Counted from the stretch's first letter, positions 17,484 to 27,262 are shown. The stretch is 64,000 nucleotides of DNA from an uncultured Shimia sp. (GCF_947493595.1 NZ_CANLRL010000011.1:20558-84557), one strand, 5' to 3'. The notes: generated by a model from the sequence alone, not told the origin. Program-made: numbers and translations.

Positions 17484-18688
17484 GCCTCTTACGGTATGGA
17501 TATGTGAGTGGCCCCGTCATCGGCGCAATTTGGCTCTTTGTCCTCGCGACCACCATTTCGGTCACAATGTCTTTCGCCACCGGCGACGCGTTTAGACCAG
17601 CGTTGGCATCATCATTGGTTTTGGGTGCCTTGGCAGGTTGGATCGCAGTGACGTCGCAAAACAAAATCACAAAAATTGCCATGATCTCAGCTCTGGTTTT
17701 TGCAACTTCGCTCACAGGTTTCGGCCCGACCGTGATGCAAAGCACTGCAACATCTCAGGGATTTGTCGCAATCATGCTTGCTCTTGTGGTGGGCTGGTCA
17801 ATTGTCGCGATCATGGTTGACGTTCCATTTGGAAGCTTGTCTCGGCATGAAATGGAGGAGGCCTGGATCCGTTTTTTGACCGGGTTTGGCTATGTTTTCT
17901 TCACCGCAATCGTGTTGATCCCGTTCTATGTAATGGTGATGACCTCGCTGAAGTCGCAATCAGATCTGCTGCAAAATCCGCTGGATTTCTCGCTGGACCT
18001 GGGCAAAGGCGCGGTGCTGTTTCGCAGCTACTATGAGCTGTTCCGAGACTTCAATTTTGGCACCTATATGTGGACCAGTTTCTATGTCTCTGTGCTGACA
18101 GTTTTGATAACGCTCGCGTTCTCCATTCCAGGGGCTTACGCCGTCGCACGCTTGAATTTTCGCGGTCAAAAGGCCTTTTCGCGCTCAATTCTCCTGATCT
18201 ACATGGTGCCAATGATCGTTTTGGCGTTGCCAATCTACATCGCGTTTTCCGTCACTGGCCTGCGCAACACGGTGGTAGGCATCATTCTGATCTATCCGGT
18301 CACAACGATCCCCGTGGCGCTCTATATGTTGCAAGGCTATTTTCGTGGCCTGCCGCCGGAGGTGGAAGAGGCCGGTCTTATGGACGGTTTGAACCGCCTG
18401 CAGGTTATCTGGAAAATCACACTGCCTTTGGCTTTGCCCGCGCTGGCATCGGTGAGCCTGTATGTCTTCATGATTGCCTGGAATGAGTTCCTCTTGGCTT
18501 TCATGCTGTTGGACGATCCTTCGAAATTCACACTAACGCGTGGCGTCGCCATGCTTAACAGCTCAGAAATTCCCCGCGAACATCTGATGGCAGGGGCGGT
18601 CCTTGCGACCGTGCCGGTCATGGTTCTGTTCCTCGGGTTGGAGAAATTCATGACCAAAGGTCTTACTGCAGGGAGCGTGAAAGGATGA
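17480..18688 (+). CDS. MalG-type permease with extra N-terminal membrane segments
   Basis: Second inner-membrane permease of the importer. Family members are usually 270-300 residues; this one has 402. About 120 N-terminal residues carry three or four extra hydrophobic stretches (for example GPVIGAIWLFVLATTISVTM and GFVAIMLALVVGWSIVAIMV) before the ordinary MalG core, which starts at FLTGFGYVFFTAIVLIPFYVMVMTSLKS. The core has the coupling loop EEAGLMDGLNRLQVIWKITLPLALP. Overlaps its neighbours on both sides by ATGA junctions. Confidence 0.9.
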   Translation: MSLLRYGYVSGPVIGAIWLFVLATTISVTMSFATGDAFRPALASSLVLGALAGWIAVTSQNKITKIAMISALVFATSLTGFGPTVMQSTATSQGFVAIMLALVVGWSIVAIMVDVPFGSLSRHEMEEAWIRFLTGFGYVFFTAIVLIPFYVMVMTSLKSQSDLLQNPLDFSLDLGKGAVLFRSYYELFRDFNFGTYMWTSFYVSVLTVLITLAFSIPGAYAVARLNFRGQKAFSRSILLIYMVPMIVLALPIYIAFSVTGLRNTVVGIILIYPVTTIPVALYMLQGYFRGLPPEVEEAGLMDGLNRLQVIWKITLPLALPALASVSLYVFMIAWNEFLLAFMLLDDPSKFTLTRGVAMLNSSEIPREHLMAGAVLATVPVMVLFLGLEKFMTKGLTAGSVKG

Positions 18689-19953
18689 ACGCGCAAGCTA
18701 TGCCAGATATGGATGAACAAGCGCGCGCGATTTTGCGCGGCAATGATCGCGGCGGATACACCGTGCCGACCGCTGGATTATACCCCTATCAATGGAACTG
18801 GGACAGCGCCTTTGCCGCCTGGGGATTTGCCACCTTCGATGTCGAAAGAGGCTGGGATGAAATTGAGACTTTGTTCTCAGGCCAATGGGGCAATGGCATG
18901 GTGCCTCACATTCTGTTTCATCGCCCCGATCCGGGGTACTTTCCGGGACCCGAGGTGTGGGGCGGCATAGGGCCCGTGGCCTCATCAGGCATCAGCCAGC
19001 CACCAGTCGCCGCGAGTTTCGCGCGGCGGATTTATGATCTTGATCCAGAGGCGGGCCTGCCAGTGGTGGCTCGACTATTTCCGAAAATGCTGGCGTGGCA
19101 CCGGTGGTTCATGGAGTGGCGTCTGGATCAGGGCGCAGTCTGTATCACACATCCGTGGGAAGCGGGGCGAGATAACACGCCAGATTGGGATGGGGCGATG
19201 GCGGGCATCGATCCCAAGGATGTTGGGGACTACACACGTCGAGACACCTCCCACGTTGATCCAGAGATGCGCCCCACGAAGTATGATTACGACAGGTATG
19301 TCTGGCTGGTGCGACTTGGTCGTCGTTTAAACTGGGATGAAGCTGCCTTGCTGGAGCAAAACCCCTTTCGCGTGGCCGACCCGACTATGACATTCACGCT
19401 TTTGCGCGCACAGCGTGACCTAGCGGCGCTAGGCCGTATACTGAAAGAAGACGTCAGCGAAATCGAAGCTGCGATCGCCATCTTGGAAGCGGGTGCCGAG
19501 ACGCTCTGGAACGCCGATCTTGGCAGCTATGATGCCCGTGATGTCCGCTCGGGCCAATGGGCCAATTGCGTATCCAACGCCTCTTTTCTGTGTTGGTATG
19601 CCGGGATACAAAAACCCGCCATGGAAGCGCAATATGACCGCATCACGTCGGTCTGCACCTATCCGGTTCCCAGCCACGACCCAAGCTCCGACCGGTTTGA
19701 TCCCAAACGCTATTGGAGAGGGCCTACGTGGGGCATCATGAACGCGCTCATCGGGATTGGCTTACAGGACTGCGGCCTTGTTGAAAGAGCAGAAAGCCTG
19801 CGCACATCCACGGCTGACTTGATCCGCGAACATGGATTTGCCGAGTATTTCGACCCTCTTACAGGAGACGCCGCAGGTGGAGGCACATTCACCTGGACTG
19901 CGGCTGTATGGCTGGGCTGGGCCTCACCGTCACGTCCAAAAGGAGCGTTCTAA
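18685..19953 (+). CDS. MGH1/GH63-type glycoside hydrolase
   Basis: A 422-residue cytoplasmic (no signal peptide) (alpha/alpha)6-barrel hydrolase of the MGH1-like group in GH63, the group that includes mannosylglycerate and glucosylglycerate hydrolases of about 420-450 residues. Supporting segments are [18 protein letters not shown] near the N-terminus, a central [13 protein letters not shown] (expected region of the catalytic acid), [11 protein letters not shown], and the C-terminal GFAEYFDP (expected region of the catalytic base). It is embedded between permease and ATPase genes with overlapping junctions, so it should hydrolyse the imported glycoside. GH37 trehalase or GH15 activity cannot be excluded from sequence alone. 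Confidence 0.8.
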   Translation: MNAQAMPDMDEQARAILRGNDRGGYTVPTAGLYPYQWNWDSAFAAWGFATFDVERGWDEIETLFSGQWGNGMVPHILFHRPDPGYFPGPEVWGGIGPVASSGISQPPVAASFARRIYDLDPEAGLPVVARLFPKMLAWHRWFMEWRLDQGAVCITHPWEAGRDNTPDWDGAMAGIDPKDVGDYTRRDTSHVDPEMRPTKYDYDRYVWLVRLGRRLNWDEAALLEQNPFRVADPTMTFTLLRAQRDLAALGRILKEDVSEIEAAIAILEAGAETLWNADLGSYDARDVRSGQWANCVSNASFLCWYAGIQKPAMEAQYDRITSVCTYPVPSHDPSSDRFDPKRYWRGPTWGIMNALIGIGLQDCGLVERAESLRTSTADLIREHGFAEYFDPLTGDAAGGGTFTWTAAVWLGWASPSRPKGAF

Positions 19954-21002
19954 TGGGATCGATTAAACTTGAAGGCGTCGAAAAATGGTTTGGCGATGTC
20001 CAAGTCATCAAAGGCATCGATCTTGACATCGAGGACGGCGAATTTGTCATTTTTGTCGGTCCGTCCGGTTGCGGAAAATCCACATTGCTGCGGATGATCG
20101 GCGGCTTAGAGGAGACCTCACGCGGGGCCATTAGGATCGACGGTCGCGACGTGACGGCCGAGCCACCGGCAAAACGTGGCCTGACAATGGTGTTCCAAAG
20201 TTATGCGCTCTATCCGCATATGAGCGTGCGTGACAACATGGGGTTTTCGCTCAAAACTGCAGGCGCCCCCAAAACTGAGATCGACGATAAAGTCAATCAT
20301 GCAGCCAGTGTGCTGAAGCTGGAGCAATACCTCGATCGACGCCCCAAGGACCTGTCTGGCGGCCAACGTCAGAGGGTTGCGATCGGGCGGTCAATAGTGC
20401 GCGACCCAACGGCCTTCTTATTTGATGAGCCATTGTCGAATTTGGACGCGGCGCTCCGTGTGGAGATGCGTTACGAAATTGCCAAACTTCATCAATCCCT
20501 TGGATCAACGATGATCTATGTGACGCACGATCAGGTCGAAGCCATGACGCTTGCGGACAAGATCGTGGTCTTGGAGTTCGGCACAGTTGCCCAGGTCGGG
20601 TCGCCACGCGAACTCTATGAACGTCCGGCCAATCTATTTGTGGCGCAGTTTATTGGCTCACCAAAGATGAATGTCATTCCATGCAGCGTAAAAGGGTCTT
20701 CGTATAGCCTCCCTGGCGGGCGTGGCGGCGACTATCACGGTGCGGGCGAAGCTACCCAGCTTGGCATTCGCCCTGAACACATGGAAATTATGTCTGTTGG
20801 AGAGGGCGCGTTGGACAGTGTGATTGATGTCGTCGAGTATCTTGGCGCTGACTGTTTTGTCATCTTGGACTGTGGCGCGTTTGGGAAATTAACGGCCCGC
20901 GTTTCTGGAGAAACGAGTTTGAAATCAGGCGACAGAGTTGGCTTGAGTTTCCCGACTGACCGAATTCATTTCTTCGATAGAGAGGGAAGAGCGGTGGATT
21001 GA
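19953..21002 (+). CDS. MalK/UgpC-type ABC transporter ATPase
   Basis: ATPase subunit of the importer, 349 residues. Walker [10 protein letters not shown], signature [13 protein letters not shown], Walker [13 protein letters not shown] and the switch His in [10 protein letters not shown] are present, followed by a C-terminal TOBE/OB-type regulatory region (about 240-349). The start ATG shares a base with the hydrolase stop codon (TAATG). It ends the operon. Confidence 0.93.
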   Translation: MGSIKLEGVEKWFGDVQVIKGIDLDIEDGEFVIFVGPSGCGKSTLLRMIGGLEETSRGAIRIDGRDVTAEPPAKRGLTMVFQSYALYPHMSVRDNMGFSLKTAGAPKTEIDDKVNHAASVLKLEQYLDRRPKDLSGGQRQRVAIGRSIVRDPTAFLFDEPLSNLDAALRVEMRYEIAKLHQSLGSTMIYVTHDQVEAMTLADKIVVLEFGTVAQVGSPRELYERPANLFVAQFIGSPKMNVIPCSVKGSSYSLPGGRGGDYHGAGEATQLGIRPEHMEIMSVGEGALDSVIDVVEYLGADCFVILDCGAFGKLTARVSGETSLKSGDRVGLSFPTDRIHFFDREGRAVD

Positions 21003-21641
21003 ATTCAGAGCCCGCATCTACGCCGCGTCAATGTCACCGAAAAGGATTTATGCCGGTCGATAAGCACGAGAGACTAGAGTTTTAACCCGTTTACTATCAG
21101 CTAAGGACTGGTTGAAACCAAGGTGTAAAAGTTGCAGAACGACCGCCCTTTGAGCACATCGCACCTTTCAAGGGTTGCCGTGAAAATGGTGTCTGCTTAG
21201 GTGCTGACTTTAGGAACCGATGATAAAGACCTGACTTGATCAAGTTGCAATTCCGCGCGGGATCTTGCGCGATTTGTAATTCTGCAACTTGTATTGAATG
21301 GCAGCTTTTGGAACGCCGAAATACAACGTTCCACATACCGTTCAACGTCCGGGTTGGGCCGTTCACTTCGCTCGGCACATTGGGGCGGATTCCGGTCAAT
21401 CGTTCAGCTTGCGGCAAAATTCTCCTTACAGTCCGGCGTTTCAGCTGGCCATTTCCGCTTTGGGCTGAAAGCTGTCATTGTGTAAGTTGAGATCAATGGC
21501 GCCTTGGTCCGCATTGCCGACCTCGAACCCACTAAATTGCTGCACCAATGCGCCAACGGCAGCTTAAGGAAAGCTGCAATGCAGCACTTAGGGACCCGGT
21601 AAACGGCGGCTTAGGGCCGTCTGTGAGGGCGGCCCTGTGAT
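21003..21641. repeat. gene-poor region with degenerate dispersed repeat
   Basis: No credible gene. Positions 21476-21497 repeat positions 40-61 at about 19 of 22 bases. The flanking sequence, with ATTTCCGCTTTGGGCTGAAA at 21451-21470, looks like a decayed intergenic repeat family. It borders a recombinase gene, so it may mark an insertion-prone site. Confidence 0.5.
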
Positions 21642-22274
21642 TTAGATTTCTACCGCCTCGGAGATCGACAACGCATCTTCCAGTTCTACACCGAGGTATC
21701 GGACTGTGCTGTCCATCTTGGTGTGTCCAAGCAAGAGCTGAACAGCCCGTAGGTTACCGGTCTTCCGGTAGATCTGTGCAACCTTCGTCCGTCGCATTGA
21801 TTGAGTTCCATACGCGCTCGGCTCCAGCCCTATCGATTTCACCCAGTCTCGGACAAGGCGCGCGTATTGCCTGGTCGAAATATGAAGCCGTTCGTGAAAT
21901 CGCCCCGGCCAAAGGAATTCGGAGCCGATCACAAGCGGCTCTTCCATCCATCTCAAAATAGACTTCCGTGTTCCCTCGGTAATCTCAAAGCGGACAGATT
22001 TCTGCGTTTTGCTTTGAATTATCGAGGCCCGCTCCTTGACTTGACCCGCGGCGAAAACGTCCGCCACCATCAGTTTGACCAGATCGCACCCCCTAAGCTT
22101 GCTGTCGATGGCAAGATTGAACAAAGCTAGGTCGCGATGATTTTCAGCGATCTCAAGTCGAACGCGAATTGCCCAGACATGCTTGGGCAGTAGCGGACGT
22201 TTCTGTCCAACAATGCGGCCTTTGTTCCAGGCAGGGCGACATGCTCGAATAGCGGGTAAGTTTGGTGTTTGCAT
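21642..22274 (-). CDS. small tyrosine recombinase / integrase-like protein
   Basis: A 210-residue phage-integrase-fold catalytic domain without a full N-terminal DNA-binding domain. Box I Arg lies in IDSKLRGCDLVKLMV; box II region is YGTQSMRRTKVAQIY; the LLLGHTKMDSTVRYLG segment carries the box II His/Trp region and the nucleophilic Tyr. The start at ATG 22274 follows GGAGGATCCACC, an excellent ribosome site; a longer in-frame reading to 22631 lacks family resemblance. The first HxxR position is Gln-Ser-Met-Arg rather than the expected His, which could impair catalysis. No attachment site was identified. Confidence 0.8.
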   Translation of the reverse strand: MQTPNLPAIRACRPAWNKGRIVGQKRPLLPKHVWAIRVRLEIAENHRDLALFNLAIDSKLRGCDLVKLMVADVFAAGQVKERASIIQSKTQKSVRFEITEGTRKSILRWMEEPLVIGSEFLWPGRFHERLHISTRQYARLVRDWVKSIGLEPSAYGTQSMRRTKVAQIYRKTGNLRAVQLLLGHTKMDSTVRYLGVELEDALSISEAVEI

Positions 22275-22752
22275 GGTGGATCCTCCGGTCCGCCACTCCC
22301 TCCCACGGCGACAACCCGAGGTTGACCTGGCTACCATATCACAGGATTCTGCACGGCCTCCGAGGTCCGCTCCGATCCCATTCTGACTGATGCTGCGCAT
22401 GGTACAAACGGCAGCAATGCGCAGATAGCTGACTTTGCAAAGTCTGTGCGATTTTCCGGAGGCGGACATTGATCCTGATCGTGGCCAATGACGGCTCCAA
22501 GCCCAATTCGACTGACGCCGCAAGATGCATAATTGGCAGCCTTTCGCAGCAAGCGGACTCTGCAAAGTCTCGCGAACGAGCGATAATGGTAGTTGGCGCC
22601 GCACACATCCTGCGACGGCTGTCAGCCCCAAGAGGGTATCGCCATTCTTCTCATGCCTGACTAAATAGACAGTTACTTAGTCAGGATAGGAAACTATTAG
22701 TTTTTCGAAGTTAGGCTCGCCGAATAACTGCTCTCTGAGAGACCTACGGACT
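22275..22752. repeat. gene-poor region with an imperfect direct repeat
   Basis: No gene is seen. A degenerate direct repeat of roughly 80 bases lies at about 22369-22450 and 22491-22577. Its best-conserved ends are GACTTTGCAAAGTCT (22431-22445) and GACTCTGCAAAGTCT (22556-22570); the first is also self-complementary around TTTGCAAA. It precedes the hybrid kinase gene. Confidence 0.5.
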
Positions 22753-24657
22753 ATGAAGACCATTCGCGGTTATTTGCGCCTTCGCAGTAGCCTTGCCCTG
22801 GCTATCCTTGTCGCGGCAGGGATTTCCGCTTTTGTCGTTTCTTCGGTGGGGCACAAGGGCGTCATGGGCAGCTCGGTTAACGCGCAGGTCTTAGGGCAGT
22901 TGTTGGTTTCCACTTCCGAGCTTTCGCTGGCATTCTCTGATTTGAGCGATCCTGAACGTGCTCAGAGCGCGAATATTGCAGAAGGCAACCTAAGGCGAAA
23001 TTCCAGAGTTGGAGCTGCCGCTCTCGGCGAAATTGAAGATAGGCTTGCGCGTGGTTTGTTTGACGGAGAAAGCAAACGCGTTCTCACGCAATCTTCGTTG
23101 AATCCCATCACCGAGTTTCATGAAATCCTGAAGATTGCGGGAATTGCTGGTGATACAGAGACACCGGTCAGAAGGAAAGTTCGGGCTGGAGAGTTGGGAG
23201 AAGAGTTGAGTGCTCGAACGTTGCCCGTGTTCATGGAGCTTTACCAGCTGGAGGTCTCGTCAGCAGAAGAAGCTGGCGCCAAACAAAAACTCTACACCCG
23301 AGTGGCATTGGTGCTTGGAGCCTTTGGCGTTTTTATCACGATCGCCTTTGTGCAACGGCCGATGGAGCGGTTTGTTTTGCGGTCTCACGCGGCGCTGGAA
23401 GCCAGTCGAAAAGAGGCTGAATCCGCCCGCAAAGAGGCCGTAACAGCGCGGCGCGCAGCCGAGGATGATCGCGCAAAAGCCGAAGCCGCATCGCAAGCCA
23501 AATCGGCCTTTTTGGCAACGATGAGCCACGAAATTCGAACGCCGCTTAATGGCGTTATGGGTGTGAGTGAATTGCTTCATGAAAGCGAGGCAGATCCTGA
23601 GCGCAAGCATATGCTTGAGCTGGTCGTGAAAAGCGGCAACTCATTGCTGCAGATCATCAATGACGTGTTGGATTTGGCCAAGATTGAAGCAGGAAAGGTT
23701 GAGCTTACCGAAGAGACGTATGATGCCCGGAAAATGTGTGAAGAAGTCCTGGAACTGTTCTCAGCACAAGCACACCGAAAGGGCATCAAACTTAGCCTCG
23801 AGGCACCAACGGATGCACAACCCTGGCTGTGCACTGGTTACGGGAAACCGGTTCGTCAAATTCTGCTCAACCTGGTGAATAACGCGCTGAAATTTACAGA
23901 CAACGGTGCGATAACCGTGTTTTTGAAGCGTCATCACTTACAACAGCCCGGGGACCAAGGGCGCCTGTCTATTTCTGTTGAGGATACCGGGATTGGTATT
24001 TCTGAAGATGCACAGTCGAAGATCTTTGAGCAATTTACTCAGGCAGACGGCTCTACAACAACAAAATACGGCGGCACTGGCTTGGGGCTATCCATTGCCC
24101 AAAAGCTTTGTGAACAAATTGGTGGTGAGCTTTCAGTGGTGTCTCAATTGGGGCAAGGGTCTACGTTCACCGTCGAATGTCCGGTGACCTGCAAAGTGGG
24201 CTCGCTAAAGCCGCACACTGAACCTCTGCTTGAAGGCCGGTGGGCCGGTCATGTTCTGCTTGCGGATGACAACAAGGTGAACCTGCTGGTCGCCAGTAAA
24301 ATGGTCTCTGGTCTGGGCTTGACTGTGGAAACGGCCGTTGACGGGACAGATGCGCTGAACAAATTCAAAGCAGGGCGTTTCGACCTCGTTTTGATGGATG
24401 TCCGTATGCCCAACATGGATGGGCTGGACGCCACGCGTGCCATTCGCGCCTATCAAAAGTTGGAGGGAGCGCCACCGACACCAATTGTCGGGCTGTCTGC
24501 CAACGCCATGAACGAGCATCGAGAGGAAGGGCTGTCGTCTGGCATGTCCGGCTATCTTTCGAAGCCACTAAAAAAGGCCGCTTTGATTGCTGAATTCGAG
24601 CGGCTCGACTGTTTCAAGCAAGCAAACCAATCCGAAGGATCGTCTCAATGCGCATGA
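22753..24657 (+). CDS. hybrid sensor histidine kinase with C-terminal receiver
   Basis: A 634-residue membrane sensor. TM1 about 12-32, periplasmic helical region about 33-182, TM2 about 184-201, an Ala/Glu-rich coiled coil about 212-252, HisKA with phospho-acceptor His259 (MSHEIRTPLNG), HATPase_c with the NLVNNALKF N-box near 375 and GGTGLGLS G-box near 440-447, and a REC domain about 499-615 with Asp549 (LMDVRMPNMDG). No HPt domain. It overlaps the start of the PotF-like binding-protein gene by 10 bases. The lack of transporter genes suggests the binding protein acts as its periplasmic ligand sensor; that link is inferred. Confidence 0.92.
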   Translation: MKTIRGYLRLRSSLALAILVAAGISAFVVSSVGHKGVMGSSVNAQVLGQLLVSTSELSLAFSDLSDPERAQSANIAEGNLRRNSRVGAAALGEIEDRLARGLFDGESKRVLTQSSLNPITEFHEILKIAGIAGDTETPVRRKVRAGELGEELSARTLPVFMELYQLEVSSAEEAGAKQKLYTRVALVLGAFGVFITIAFVQRPMERFVLRSHAALEASRKEAESARKEAVTARRAAEDDRAKAEAASQAKSAFLATMSHEIRTPLNGVMGVSELLHESEADPERKHMLELVVKSGNSLLQIINDVLDLAKIEAGKVELTEETYDARKMCEEVLELFSAQAHRKGIKLSLEAPTDAQPWLCTGYGKPVRQILLNLVNNALKFTDNGAITVFLKRHHLQQPGDQGRLSISVEDTGIGISEDAQSKIFEQFTQADGSTTTKYGGTGLGLSIAQKLCEQIGGELSVVSQLGQGSTFTVECPVTCKVGSLKPHTEPLLEGRWAGHVLLADDNKVNLLVASKMVSGLGLTVETAVDGTDALNKFKAGRFDLVLMDVRMPNMDGLDATRAIRAYQKLEGAPPTPIVGLSANAMNEHREEGLSSGMSGYLSKPLKKAALIAEFERLDCFKQANQSEGSSQCA

Positions 24658-25727
24658 CCACAACGCTTTTTTCTCTGTCTTGCGGCTTTGGAGTCGGCGC
24701 GTTTCCCGCTTTGGCGCATGACAACAAGGTGCTGGTGTACAACTGGTCCGATTATGTCGCCGAAGATGTGTTGGAAACTTGGGAAGAGGATACCGGTTTT
24801 GGCATCGAAATTGACAGCTACGCAAATGCCAATGAGGCGGAGGCACGTCTTATCGCGCGCGGCACCGGTTATGATATTGTTGTCGTATCCAGCGAGACTG
24901 TTGGGCGCATTATAGCAAGTGGTGGCGTTCAAAAACTTGTTCCAGAGAACTTTCCGGATATTGTGAAGCCATTGCCATATTTGGAGGACCTCTTGTTTTC
25001 CAATGTGCCCGAAGCGCGAGATTACCTGGTACCATATATGTGGGGAACCACTGGGGTCGCTTATAACATTGAAGAGGTTGCGGCGCGCATTCCCGACGCG
25101 CCAACTGACAGCTGGGCGTTGATTTTCGATCCCGAGAACGCCAAGCGCATGGCTGATTGCGGCATCACAATAGTGGACTCAAACGAAGAGGTTGTGGCCG
25201 CAGCGCTGGCCTATTTGGGAAAGAACCCACGCTCAAAAGATCCTGAAGATTTGGCCGCCGCTTTTGAAGTTTTAACTGCGATTGAGCCCTACATCGCAGA
25301 CTTCAACACCGAGCAATATGACGATCTAATGAACGGGGAGATCTGTCTCTCGTTGACTTGGAGCTCTGAGGGATTGGGGCCGATGCTCGAAGGAGAGGGG
25401 GGCTTTCAATATGTGATCCCTAAGGAGGGGACCAATATTTGGGCGGATGTGATTGTGATGCCGATCGATGCCAAACATTTGGAGCTGGCCAACAAGACGA
25501 TCAATCACCTGATGAATAGACAGAACCTGGCCTTAGGGGTTGAGTATCTATTTGGCGCGATCAGTTCGGAAGAGATTGTGGATGTCGTAGACAGCTCCCT
25601 ATTTGAGTACCCGGCCCTTTCACTGCCCGAGGACATCCGTGAGGTCTTGTATTTGGCGCCTCAGTTTACGGGAGCGGAAAAGGAAGCACTCGACAAGAGA
25701 TGGCGCCAGTTGCAGCTCGGAATGTAG
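24648..25727 (+). CDS. orphan PotF-like periplasmic binding protein
   Basis: A 359-residue protein of the spermidine/putrescine-binding family. Residues 1-24 form a signal peptide (ending FPALAHD); the mature start KVLVYNWSDYVAEDVLETWEEDTG is the classic PotD/PotF opening. Later segments LVPYMWGTTGVAYN and LSLTWSSEGLG match the family's binding cleft regions. It overlaps the hybrid kinase gene and no permease or ATPase gene is nearby, so it is more likely a sensory partner than a transport subunit. Polyamine or a related amine as ligand is inference from family. Confidence 0.88.
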   Translation: MRMTTTLFSLSCGFGVGAFPALAHDNKVLVYNWSDYVAEDVLETWEEDTGFGIEIDSYANANEAEARLIARGTGYDIVVVSSETVGRIIASGGVQKLVPENFPDIVKPLPYLEDLLFSNVPEARDYLVPYMWGTTGVAYNIEEVAARIPDAPTDSWALIFDPENAKRMADCGITIVDSNEEVVAAALAYLGKNPRSKDPEDLAAAFEVLTAIEPYIADFNTEQYDDLMNGEICLSLTWSSEGLGPMLEGEGGFQYVIPKEGTNIWADVIVMPIDAKHLELANKTINHLMNRQNLALGVEYLFGAISSEEIVDVVDSSLFEYPALSLPEDIREVLYLAPQFTGAEKEALDKRWRQLQLGM

Positions 25728-26153
25728 CGGGCAAGAAGCAAAAGGAAGTACATCTGCGTCTTCTTTTCAGGACAGTTATCCCACAAATGGGCGTTCACCA
25801 ATTGGAAAAGCGGTTTGAGAGCCGTCTGAGTTGAGACGACAGCGGTAACGGTATTAACATTCCCGTCCATTTGTCATCCGAAAGCTCGATCCTTACACGC
25901 GAGATGGGTGGATGGGGGAAGCCGATGACCCAGTGGATGCTTATCGCTTCAGGACGCCCATGCTCAGTCACTGTGCTTTACGGACACAATGGCGCGTATC
26001 CGACGCGGGATCGGATGATCCGGCATCACCTCGATCCGCCAGGTGCGCACCGCGTGGAAAGCGGCTGAGCTGACATTGCCTGACGTGCTTTGGCTAAGCC
26101 GCATTCCGGAAGCGGTGCCCAGTGGATTGAAGGTGGACCGGTAACGGGCCGTT
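25728..26153. other. intergenic region, no gene recognised
   Basis: About 430 bases between the PotF-like gene and the convergent LacI gene. A minus-strand open frame reading through 25964-26278 enters the LacI gene in another frame and is not recognisable. No clear terminator hairpin was seen. Confidence 0.4.
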
Positions 26154-27260
26154 CTATTTGCGCCCGGCAGGCCCGCAGCTTTCCCGGACGACAAGATCGC
26201 CGTGCAGTCGTTCGCTGGCCTTCTCAGTGCTTTGCCCTTCCAACCCATCCAGAAGGATCGCCATGGCGCGCTCGCCAATCTTGTTGCGCGGTTGGCGGAT
26301 CGTGGTCAGGGCCGGAGTGATGTTGCTGGCAAAGGGAATGTCGTCAAAGCCAATCACGGAAAAATCGCGTGGCACATCAAACCCACGCAGGCGCAAGGCG
26401 GCGATCACGCCAATGGCGGTGTTGTCATTGAAGCAGAAGAAGGCTGTGGGCAGGGTGTCCTTGATGAAAAGGCGTTCCACGGCAGCACGGCCGCCTTCGC
26501 TGCTGCCATCGCCCTCGATGCGCCAATCGGCCAGTTCTTCGGCGCATTCTGCCAGGCCTTTGCGATAGCCTTCGTGGCGCAGATCGGAGAGCACGTCGCC
26601 GGTGCCACCGCCGACAAACACGATGCGGCGATGGCCAAGAGACACCAGATATTCGGTTGCCATTTTGGAGGCGGCCACGTCGTCCACACCGACAAAATCG
26701 GTCTCGGCGGTTTCCAATGGGCGGCCCACAGCGACCAGAGGGGGCAATTGTGTAACCGGATCTTGCGGCGCGCCTGCGACGGGCAGGTGGCCGGTTAGGA
26801 GAACAAGCCCATCCGCCACACCCGTTGCCAGAAAGCGCATATGGTTCTCTTCCAGCGAAATCGCGCCCTCGGTGTTGCCGATCAACACGCCGTAGCCGCG
26901 GGCGTGTGCTTCCTTTTCCAGGCCGATCAGGACCCCTGGGAAATTCGGGTCGGCAATGGAGGGTGTTAGCACCATGACCATTTTGGAGCGTTTCATGCGC
27001 AGGTTCTGCGCCATCACATTGGCGGTGTAGCCGGTGCGCGCGATGGCATTGGTCACCTTCTTGCGCGTGCTCTCCGCCACCTTTTCTGGGTTCCGAATCG
27101 CGCGGCTGACCGTGGCAATGGAGACACCGGCAAGCTTGGCGACGTCCTCGATTGTGGCAGATTTCTTGGGTGGCAATGACACGTTTGGCGCGCCTGTTGG
27201 TTTGGTGTTTTTGTTTATGCGCACAAGGCGGTTAGAAGCCTTATAGCCGCAATGCGGCAT
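26154..27260 (-). CDS. LacI-family regulator of the RbsABC-type operon
   Basis: A 368-residue repressor, with the LacI HTH at about residues 35-60 (ATIEDVAKLAGVSIATVSRAI) and a sugar-binding effector domain. An N-terminal stretch of about 30 residues precedes the HTH, so the start may lie further in; ATG 27260 lies only 2 bases from the first operator copy and has no clear Shine-Dalgarno. GTG 27182 is an alternative. Divergent from the ABC transporter operon, with three operator copies between (27263-27319), so it most likely represses both. Confidence 0.9.
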   Translation of the reverse strand: MPHCGYKASNRLVRINKNTKPTGAPNVSLPPKKSATIEDVAKLAGVSIATVSRAIRNPEKVAESTRKKVTNAIARTGYTANVMAQNLRMKRSKMVMVLTPSIADPNFPGVLIGLEKEAHARGYGVLIGNTEGAISLEENHMRFLATGVADGLVLLTGHLPVAGAPQDPVTQLPPLVAVGRPLETAETDFVGVDDVAASKMATEYLVSLGHRRIVFVGGGTGDVLSDLRHEGYRKGLAECAEELADWRIEGDGSSEGGRAAVERLFIKDTLPTAFFCFNDNTAIGVIAALRLRGFDVPRDFSVIGFDDIPFASNITPALTTIRQPRNKIGERAMAILLDGLEGQSTEKASERLHGDLVVRESCGPAGRK

Positions 27261-27262
27261 CG

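Noticed and set aside
25964..26278. Minus-strand frame between the PotF-like and LacI genes
   Set aside because: It shares bases with the 3' end of the LacI gene in another frame and shows no domain; it could be a gene remnant but there is no positive evidence.
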